DNA from: an uncultured Clostridium sp.
Lineage (GTDB): Bacteria > Bacillota > Clostridia > TANB77 > CAG-508
Direction: 5' to 3'
DNA length: 14,560 bases
Assembly (NCBI GenBank): GCA_947426875.1
Contig: CANEFU010000009.1
Span: 1-14,560, forward strand
The translations under genes and the position numbers were made by a program. This document shows positions 7,807 through 11,063 of the stretch, in pieces (within the stretch, counting starts at the first letter, position 1; the number at the start of each line of letters is the position of its first letter). Under the pieces are notes generated by a model, which worked only from the letters and a program-made list of their open reading frames with translations, had not been told where the DNA came from and did not search any database.

Positions 7807-7892
7807 TCCTTATTAGTCCAAATTATGTATATAATCGTCAATAAGATTACGTTTACAGTTAGGGAAAAAACCAAAGCATATATTAATCCCAT
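7803..7892 (-). CDS. Small hydrophobic toxin, Fst/TxpA-like (29 aa)
   Basis: A 29-aa peptide: MGLIYALVFSLTVNVILL followed by TIIYIIWTNKE. Almost the whole chain is one membrane-spanning helix, with a short polar, charged tail (TNKE). That is the build of type I toxins of the Fst, TxpA and BsrG kind, which insert into the cell membrane. It has a strong ribosome binding site (GAGGTGG, 5 nt before ATG), its own promoter (7975-8003), a leader of about 75 nt with the hairpin CATAGC-ATTA-GCTATG (7912-7927), and a convergent small RNA that can pair with the leader. The sequence is not one I can match to a named toxin; the assignment rests on peptide character plus locus architecture. The stop codon (7803-7805) abuts the shared terminator. 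Confidence 0.72.
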   Translation of the reverse strand: MGLIYALVFSLTVNVILLTIIYIIWTNKE

Positions 7893-7920
7893 AAACACCA
7901 CCTCACTCTCTCATAGCATT

Positions 7921-7948
7921 AGCTATGTAGTAAAGTGGCAACACACAT
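7921..7948 (+). repeat. Pairing repeat opposite the toxin leader
   Basis: The + strand reads AGCTA (7921-7925), then GTGGCAAC and ACACAT (to 7948), matching 7726-7751 in order. The toxin mRNA carries the complement in its 5' leader, upstream of the ribosome binding site. Confidence 0.55.
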
Positions 7949-7974
7949 TGCTCGTTCCATTTCTATCCTTAACT

Positions 7975-8003
7975 ACTATACTACACTATTTACAATAGTA
8001 CAA
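7975..8003 (-). promoter_or_regulatory. Promoter of the toxin mRNA
   Basis: Minus strand TTGTAC (8003-7998), 17-nt spacer, TATAGT (7980-7975). Transcription would begin near 7968. Confidence 0.6.
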
Positions 8004-8026
8004 GCGAACAAAACAAATTTTTGTAG

Positions 8027-8596
8027 CTAACTAAAGTAATAAATTTAATTGATATAAAAGATATATTTGAAAATGGATTAAATGTACTATGTAACAGAAG
8101 TATTAGAAAAATAAGAGAAAATATTACCTCAAGATATCCAGAAAAGAATTATATTATAAATAAACAGTTCGAAAATTATTTAAAAGAGCAAAATTTTGAC
8201 AACAGAAAAAATAAAATATACTTTTGCTGTGATAATAAACAAGTAAATAATGGATTTGACGACATATTTAAATACTATGGAGAAGAAATTACTTATAATG
8301 TATTTAATAATGATATTTTAGGAAAAAATCTATTATTAGGATTAGGAAAACCATACATTATTAAATTTATATATAATTTTTATGATTTGGATTCGTGGGT
8401 AATGGATAATTTGAAGCAACAAATGACGGACAAATTATTAAAAAACAAAAATATAGGATTAGATTTTTCCAAAGAAAAAGGAATTAAACCAGAGGAAATT
8501 TTAGGAGCTTATGAAATAGAAAGTATAAATGAAATTTATTATATAAAAGAATATATTACTAATGAAAATCTTAAGATGTTCGCTTGTATTGGCTAA
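8027..8596 (+). pseudogene. Headless gene: 189-codon frame without a start, function unknown
   Basis: A single frame is open from just after TAG 8024-8026 to the stop at 8594-8596. It reads like real protein: IRKIRENITSRYPEKNY, then KQFENYLKEQNF, GKNLLLGLGKPYIIKF and KGIKPEEILGAYEIES. There is no ATG, GTG or TTG with a ribosome binding site near its beginning. The first usable start is TTG 8387, deep inside the frame and without a Shine-Dalgarno sequence. The break coincides with the right copy of the 19-bp repeat (8032-8050). The product looks cytoplasmic and rich in Lys, Asn and Ile; I recognise no domain. Joining the sequence left of the left repeat copy to this frame would restore an in-phase TTG start at 6129, though with only a weak ribosome binding site. 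The stop codon overlaps the promoter of the next module. Confidence 0.6.
8032..8050 (+). repeat. 19-bp direct repeat, right copy
   Basis: Exact copy of 6152-6170. It is the point where the headless frame (8027-8596) begins, so it looks like an insertion or recombination boundary. Confidence 0.6.
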
Positions 8597-8615
8597 AAAA
8601 ATATTATAATATAAT
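8584..8615 (+). promoter_or_regulatory. Promoter of the 36-aa peptide mRNA, module A
   Basis: TTGTAT (8584-8589), then TAATATAATA (8607-8616), which holds the -10 (TAATAT at 17 nt, or TATAAT at 8610-8615). The string TAATATAATA followed by ACAACC is matched by TAATATAATA followed by GCAACC in module B, where TTGAAT is at the same distance. This conservation supports a shared promoter. Confidence 0.55.
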
Positions 8616-8619
8616 AACA

Positions 8620-8665
8620 ACCTTTCGCTGTCAAAGGTAGTTCTTACATAAGGACGGAAAGGGGG
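8620..8665 (+). promoter_or_regulatory. Structured leader of the 36-aa peptide mRNA, module A
   Basis: Hairpin 1 is ACCTTT (8620-8625)/AAAGGT (8633-8638) with a 7-nt loop. Hairpin 2 is GTTCTT (8640-8645)/AAGGAC (8650-8655) with a 4-nt loop. The Shine-Dalgarno AAAGGGGG (8658-8665) follows at once. Both helices are kept in module B, with base changes that preserve pairing. Confidence 0.6.
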
Positions 8666-8673
8666 CAAATACA

Positions 8674-8784
8674 ATGACACAAACCGAGCTTATTCGAGAA
8701 TTGATTGAAAAGTTATTAGTTGCAAAAGAAAAAAACATCATACTTCAAACAAAACTTGAAGAATACAAAAAGAGTAAAGACTAG
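8674..8784 (+). CDS. 36-aa charged helical peptide, antisense-controlled, module A
   Basis: The peptide begins MTQTELIRELIEKLL and ends LQTKLEEYKKSKD. It has no membrane segment; the spacing of Leu/Ile (6, 7, 10, 11, 14, 15, 23, 24, 28) and alternating Glu/Lys suggest an amphipathic or coiled-coil helix. The homologue in module B (9525-9635) has the same length and a similar pattern, ending LEEYKKSEG, so the frame is under selection and real. A strong Shine-Dalgarno (AAAGGGGG) lies 8 nt before the ATG. Codons 2-6 lie in ACACAAACCGAGCT (8677-8690), whose complement is carried by the convergent small RNA at 8849-8924. This predicts repression of translation by RNA pairing, as in type I toxin-antitoxin loci, yet the product is unlike known membrane toxins. 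I do not recognise the family, and whether it is toxic is unknown. Confidence 0.72.
   Translation: MTQTELIRELIEKLLVAKEKNIILQTKLEEYKKSKD
8677..8690 (+). repeat. Module A pairing repeat, copy in the peptide mRNA
   Basis: ACACAAACCGAGCT, beginning right after the start codon, recurs exactly at 8891-8904. Confidence 0.7.
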
Positions 8785-8804
8785 AAGTGTCATACATAGT
8801 CGAA

Positions 8805-8843
8805 AGTGGGAAAGTTTTACGGGGCTTTCCTGCTTTTTATTTT
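8805..8843 (+). terminator. Terminator of module A peptide mRNA
   Basis: AGTGGGAAAG (8805-8814) pairs with CTTTCCTGCT (8825-8834), two G-U pairs included, followed by TTTTATTTT. The same hairpin is present in module B. Confidence 0.75.
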
Positions 8844-8848
8844 GACAT

Positions 8849-8877
8849 AAAAAAAGTAGTGTATTACGGTACACTAC
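8849..8877 (-). terminator. Terminator of module A small RNA
   Basis: On the minus strand GTAGTGTA (8877-8870), 6-nt loop, TACACTAC (8863-8856), then seven T. The same 8-bp stem is used in module B. Confidence 0.8.
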
Positions 8878-8890
8878 GAGCAAACAATAT

Positions 8891-8904
8891 ACACAAACCG
8901 AGCT
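8891..8904 (+). repeat. Module A pairing repeat, copy in the small RNA gene
   Basis: Exact copy of 8677-8690. The small RNA is read from the opposite strand and so carries the complement. Confidence 0.7.
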
Positions 8905-8930
8905 AGAGTACATTGTTTTAATGTAAATAT

Positions 8931-8959
8931 ATAATAACATATTTTTTTTTAGCTGTCAA
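8931..8959 (-). promoter_or_regulatory. Promoter of module A small RNA
   Basis: TTGACA (8959-8954), 17-nt spacer, TATTAT (8936-8931), with an extended TGT before the -10. The same boxes and spacing recur in module B. Confidence 0.8.
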
Positions 8960-9008
8960 ATGAATTTTTTGATAAATTTTAATACTTATTTTTTATTAAA
9001 CTTTAAAA

Positions 9009-9046
9009 TGTGTTAAGTATAAAAAAGCTAAAAGTTTGTGTTAAGT
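9009..9046 (+). repeat. 10-bp direct repeat pair
   Basis: TGTGTTAAGT at 9009-9018 and 9037-9046, 28 bp apart. It lies just outside the att-like repeat at 9075, the place where arm-type integrase sites would be expected; purpose unknown. Confidence 0.4.
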
Positions 9047-9074
9047 TCATTTAGAAGATTAAAAAAATTTAAGC

Positions 9075-9179
9075 TCTAAAAGTAGTGAAAATACTGGACC
9101 CATTTTTCAATTAAAAAGCAAATAAAAGTGTGTAAACGTTGATTTACCAATGCTTACACACTTCTCATTGGAGGCGACA
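9075..9179 (-). repeat. Att-like repeat with tRNA-Cys 3' end, left copy
   Basis: This stretch matches 10530-10638 in order: TCTAAAA, TGAAAATACTG, an ATTTTT..TAAAAA..ATAAAA tract, a terminator-like hairpin (9126-9135/9154-9163, AAGTGTGTAA/TTACACACTT) and ATTGGAGGCGACA (9167-9179). The last block is the 3' end of tRNA-Cys including CCA. To the right the tRNA similarity decays (only cttGtAGACT resembles the anticodon arm), so there is no functional tRNA here. It looks like an attachment site or decayed tRNA end. The hairpin would serve as a leftward terminator. Confidence 0.6.
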
Positions 9180-9241
9180 GTCAGGTTGAGTGTCAGTCGT
9201 AATCCGCTTGTAGACTACACTTCTATCTTTAACAAACTTCA

Positions 9242-9262
9242 TTTTAACCCATTTTTAACCCA
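9242..9262 (+). repeat. Paired TTTTAACCCA repeats
   Basis: TTTTAACCCA at 9242-9251 and 9253-9262, one helical turn apart. A third copy is at 10492-10501. All lie inside the two att-like repeats, where arm-type integrase sites are expected. The rest of 9263-9347 holds one small hairpin (ATTGTTT/AAACAAT near 9310) and no gene. Confidence 0.45.
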
Positions 9263-9347
9263 ATAATTTTAATTTTATATAACACGTAATCTATAAATCA
9301 ATTATACCATTGTTTAATAAAAAACAATAACTTTTCAAGAATCACAT

Positions 9348-9376
9348 TTGACAAATGGAAAGAAAAATGTTATTAT
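9348..9376 (+). promoter_or_regulatory. Promoter of module B small RNA
   Basis: TTGACA (9348-9353), 17-nt spacer, TATTAT (9371-9376), extended TGT before the -10, as in module A. Confidence 0.8.
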
Positions 9377-9403
9377 ATAGTTACATTAAAACAATGCACT
9401 TTG

Positions 9404-9413
9404 GTTCAGGATT
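9404..9413 (+). repeat. Module B pairing repeat, small RNA copy
   Basis: GTTCAGGATT, repeated at 9620-9629 over codons 3-6 of the module B peptide. GTCAT follows both copies after one or two extra bases. Confidence 0.6.
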
Positions 9414-9430
9414 GTGTCATTTGTTTGTTC

Positions 9431-9460
9431 GTAGTGTACCTGTAATACACTACTTTTTTT
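9431..9460 (+). terminator. Terminator of module B small RNA
   Basis: GTAGTGTA (9431-9438), 7-nt loop, TACACTAC (9446-9453), seven T. Confidence 0.8.
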
Positions 9461-9462
9461 AT

Positions 9463-9505
9463 GCCTAAAATAAAAAGCAGGAAAGCCCTGTAATTCTTTC
9501 CCACT
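9463..9505 (-). terminator. Terminator of module B peptide mRNA
   Basis: On the minus strand AGTGGGAAAG (9505-9496) pairs with CTTTCCTGCT (9485-9476), followed by TTTTATTTTA. Same stem as in module A. Confidence 0.75.
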
Positions 9506-9524
9506 TCGGCTATGTATGACACAT

Positions 9525-9635
9525 TTAGCCTTCACTTTTTTTGTATTCTTCTAATTCTGATTGAAGTTCGTTGTTTTTATCTCTTTCAGCTAAAAGCATT
9601 TCAATCATTTTTAGAATAAGTTCAGGATTAGTCAT
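9525..9635 (-). CDS. 36-aa charged helical peptide, antisense-controlled, module B
   Basis: The peptide starts MTNPELILKMIEMLLAERDK and ends LQSELEEYKKSEG. It is a homologue of the module A peptide (8674-8784), equal in length, with the pattern T-x-x-E-L-I-x-x-x-I-E-x-L-L and the ending LEEYKKS. Two ATG codons are adjacent (9636-9638 and 9633-9635). I choose the second because it aligns with the module A start relative to the ribosome binding site (AAAGGAGGG) and gives the same length. The start region carries this module's own pairing sequence (9620-9629), matched by the small RNA at 9383-9460. There is no membrane helix or signal peptide. Function is unknown; it may be the effector of an RNA-antitoxin locus or a small DNA- or protein-binding helix. 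Confidence 0.72.
   Translation of the reverse strand: MTNPELILKMIEMLLAERDKNNELQSELEEYKKSEG
9620..9629 (+). repeat. Module B pairing repeat, peptide gene copy
   Basis: GTTCAGGATT on the + strand; the peptide mRNA carries its complement AATCCTGAAC just after the start codon. Confidence 0.6.
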
Positions 9636-9643
9636 CATATTTG

Positions 9644-9726
9644 CCCTCCTTTCCGTCTTTTAGTAAAGACTACCTCTTGACAAGAAAGGTTGCTATTATA
9701 TTACAATAATTTTCTACATTATTCAA
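9644..9726 (-). promoter_or_regulatory. Promoter and structured leader of module B peptide mRNA
   Basis: TTGAAT (9726-9721) and TAATATAATA (9703-9694) form the promoter region conserved with module A. In the leader, hairpin 1 is ACCTTT/AGAGGT with a 7-nt loop and hairpin 2 is GTCTTT/AAAGAC with a 4-nt loop, followed by AAAGGAGGG. Compared with module A, a C-G pair replaces a U-G pair and a U-A pair replaces a C-G pair in hairpin 2. Confidence 0.58.
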
Positions 9727-9806
9727 GCAAACATCACAAATTTTTAAAGTTCTCTATTTATTAGCTTATTTAATTCTATTTCTACTTTTTTATAAAAAAA
9801 CTTTTA

Positions 9807-10424
9807 TTATAATTTCTTCCATTCATTATCAACTTCAAAATTTTGTATTCTCCAACAATTTTCAATTTTCATAAATTTAGAAACTTTTTCTTTATTGTTC
9901 TCATTAAAATATCTTAAACGTATTTCATCAAATATATTATTTTGAATCTCTTCCTTTTGAATAAAATATCCAAAATAGCAATATTGTTTTTGTATACTAT
10001 GTTGAGGTATTACAAAAGAGTAAGAATTTTTTTCACTTCCAAATTCAATTTTTTCTTCTTTTGTTATTTTTTCTCCCTTACTATTTGATTTCTTAATAAA
10101 ATTTATTTGATACATTTTATTTAGCTTTTTTCCATTTTTATACAAAAACAAAGATATATCTCGTATTACTTTTGTTGTATTAGTTGTATTCTGAAATTCA
10201 AAAACTAGAGGAATGGACAAATCAACAACAGAATCATTTTCTGAAAATCCACCTTTCACATCTTTATCAATATCTACAAAAGTTTTTTTATAAAATATTA
10301 ATACTTTTCCTTTTGTATCAATATATCTTTGTATTAGAAACATTGTTATACTTGACATTAATCCTATAATTCCACCAAGAGTTACACTCACAATTACTAA
10401 TTGAAGTTCTTGTTCAAATTCCAT
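9807..10424 (-). CDS. Single-span membrane protein, function unknown (205 aa)
   Basis: I do not recognise this protein. It has one membrane helix near the N-terminus (about residues 8-33, LVIVSVTLGGIIGLMSSITM), followed by a soluble domain of about 170 residues. That domain has short hydrophobic strands (VLIFYK, LSIPLVFEFQN, ISLFLYKNGK, YSFVIP) and looks mainly beta. No cleavable signal is evident, so it is probably anchored. The start is supported by AAAGGAG 7 nt before the ATG. It is transcribed alone from a promoter buried in a perfect inverted repeat (10447-10483). It lies between the att-like repeats with module B, which suggests cargo of a small integrative element. Confidence 0.75.
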   Translation of the reverse strand: MEFEQELQLVIVSVTLGGIIGLMSSITMFLIQRYIDTKGKVLIFYKKTFVDIDKDVKGGFSENDSVVDLSIPLVFEFQNTTNTTKVIRDISLFLYKNGKKLNKMYQINFIKKSNSKGEKITKEEKIEFGSEKNSYSFVIPQHSIQKQYCYFGYFIQKEEIQNNIFDEIRLRYFNENNKEKVSKFMKIENCWRIQNFEVDNEWKKL

Positions 10425-10446
10425 TATTTTTCTCCTTTAATTACAT

Positions 10447-10483
10447 TTGTATAAATATATCATAAACTAATATATTTATACAA
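10447..10483 (-). promoter_or_regulatory. Promoter within a 13-bp-arm palindrome (possible operator)
   Basis: TTGTATAAATATA and TATATTTATACAA form a perfect inverted repeat with an 11-nt centre. On the minus strand the -35 (TTGTAT, 10483-10478) and -10 (TATATT, 10459-10454, with TGA just before it) fall one in each arm at 18-nt spacing. The layout suggests a repressor operator; a hairpin role is the alternative. Confidence 0.55.
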
Positions 10484-10491
10484 GTCTATTA

Positions 10492-10501
10492 TTTTAACCC
10501 A
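10492..10501 (+). repeat. TTTTAACCCA repeat, third copy
   Basis: Same 10-mer and orientation as at 9242-9262. It lies between the membrane protein gene and the right att-like repeat. Confidence 0.4.
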
Positions 10502-10529
10502 TATAAAATTATTTTTTGCATTTTCAACT

Positions 10530-10638
10530 TCTAAAAACCTTGAAAATACTGCGTTTTTATTTTTAACATAAAAACAGATAAAAAAGCGAGAAAATATTGA
10601 TATTTCAACATTTTCTCGCTTTTTTATTGGAGGCGACA
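10530..10638 (-). repeat. Att-like repeat overlapping the tRNA-Cys 3' end, right copy
   Basis: Homologous to 9075-9179: TCTAAAA, TGAAAATACTG, the AT tract, a terminator hairpin and ATTGGAGGCGACA (10626-10638). This copy joins an intact tRNA-Cys and so would be the junction that keeps the tRNA whole. Confidence 0.6.
10579..10625 (-). terminator. Terminator of the tRNA transcript
   Basis: GCGAGAAAAT (10586-10595) and ATTTTCTCGC (10610-10619) form a 10-bp stem flanked by A and T runs. On the minus strand it follows the tRNA-Cys CCA end by 2-3 nt and ends in TTTTTT. Confidence 0.8.
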
Positions 10639-10701
10639 CCCGGATTCGAACCGGGGATCAGAGTTTTGCAGACTCGTGCCTTACCACTTGGCTATATCGC
10701 C
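10628..10701 (-). tRNA. tRNA-Cys (GCA)
   Basis: A full 74-nt cloverleaf with encoded CCA. The acceptor stem GGCGATA/TGTCGCC, the anticodon arm GAGT-CTGCAAA-ACTC with anticodon GCA (10669-10667), and the T arm CCCGG-TTCGAAT-CCGGG all pair. The gene follows tRNA-Gly by 16 bp in the same transcript. Its 3' end is the likely insertion site for the element to its left. Confidence 0.95.
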
Positions 10702-10717
10702 GATTATTTAAAATATA

Positions 10718-10791
10718 TGGAGCAGGTAACGGGAATCGGACCCGTAACTTAACCTTGGCAAGGTTATGTTTTACCACTAAACTATACCTGC
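10718..10791 (-). tRNA. tRNA-Gly (GCC)
   Basis: A 74-nt cloverleaf with encoded CCA: acceptor GCAGGTA/TACCTGC, anticodon arm TAACC-TTGCCAA-GGTTA with anticodon GCC, T arm ACGGG-TCCGATT-CCCGT. TATAAT on the minus strand at 10809-10804 may be the -10 of the tRNA pair, but I see no good -35 box. Confidence 0.95.
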
Positions 10792-10904
10792 ATTTCCTAA
10801 TTAATTATATTCGCATTCAAACTATTTTATTCTTAAATGCATTAATAATAATAACAAATTAATTCCAAAATGTCAAGAAATTTGAGGTAATCGCCAAAAA
10901 AATA

Positions 10905-11040
10905 TGTAACGATTCAAAGCCTTTATGTTTTCTTAATAAAAGTTTATCTATTTTTATTCGTAACTCTCAGCATCGAATTGTTACTTCATAAAAAATAGAT
11001 AAACTTTTTAAACCAAATGCACTATCTCTAAATCGTTACA
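10905..11040. repeat. 136-bp nested palindromic element downstream of topA
   Basis: The outer ends are TGTAACGATT (10905-10914) and AATCGTTACA (11031-11040). An inner 18-bp perfect stem is formed by 10938-10955 and 10991-11008 (AAAAGTTTATCTATTTTT and its complement). The loop itself contains CGTAAC and GTTAC. No open reading frame is present. This could be a MITE-like insertion, a structured RNA, or the topA transcript end; I see no clean target-site duplication and no long T tract. The remaining intergenic bases (10810-10904) hold nothing I can support. Confidence 0.55.
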
Positions 11041-11063
11041 AAAATGTGATTATCAACTATTGT

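Larger units (their letters stand above)
8849..8924 (-). ncRNA. Convergent small RNA, predicted antisense regulator, module A
   Basis: A transcript of about 76 nt is bounded by a near-perfect promoter (8931-8959) and a terminator (8849-8877). It converges on the peptide mRNA but ends next to that mRNA's terminator, so the two do not overlap over any length. Pairing would instead use the complement of ACACAAACCGAGCT (8891-8904), a copy of the sequence just after the peptide's start codon. No conserved frame exists in this RNA: the ATG frame here and the one in module B are unrelated and lack ribosome binding sites. Ends are inferred. Confidence 0.68.
9383..9460 (+). ncRNA. Convergent small RNA, predicted antisense regulator, module B
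   Basis: A predicted 78-nt RNA homologous to the module A small RNA: it shares a 5' segment close to acattaaaacaatg, the terminator stem, and the TTTGTTTGYTCGTAGTGTA region. The middle differs. Here it carries GTTCAGGATT (9404-9413) followed by GTGTCAT, which matches GTTCAGGATT then AGTCAT opposite the start of the module B peptide gene (9620-9635). The pairing segment has therefore changed together with its own target. Ends are inferred from promoter and terminator. Confidence 0.68.

Noticed and set aside
7721..7816. 31-codon frame starting inside the antitoxin RNA
   Set aside because: No Shine-Dalgarno, and the frame runs through the terminator hairpin; better explained as non-coding RNA.
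8387..8596. 69-codon gene starting at TTG 8387
   Set aside because: It is the end of a longer open frame, with no Shine-Dalgarno before this TTG; treated as part of the headless gene.
8716..8940. 74-codon hydrophobic frame on the minus strand across the module A small RNA
   Set aside because: Its start lies at the RNA's own promoter, it has no ribosome binding site, and the equivalent frame is not kept in module B.
9169..9240. A second functional tRNA at the left att-like repeat
   Set aside because: Only the 3' end matches tRNA-Cys; the T stem does not pair and the D arm and acceptor 5' strand are missing.
9169..9246. 25-codon minus-strand frame beginning near 9246 (MKFVKDRSVVYKR)
   Set aside because: No ribosome binding site; the DNA is explained by the att-like repeat and TTTTAACCCA sites.
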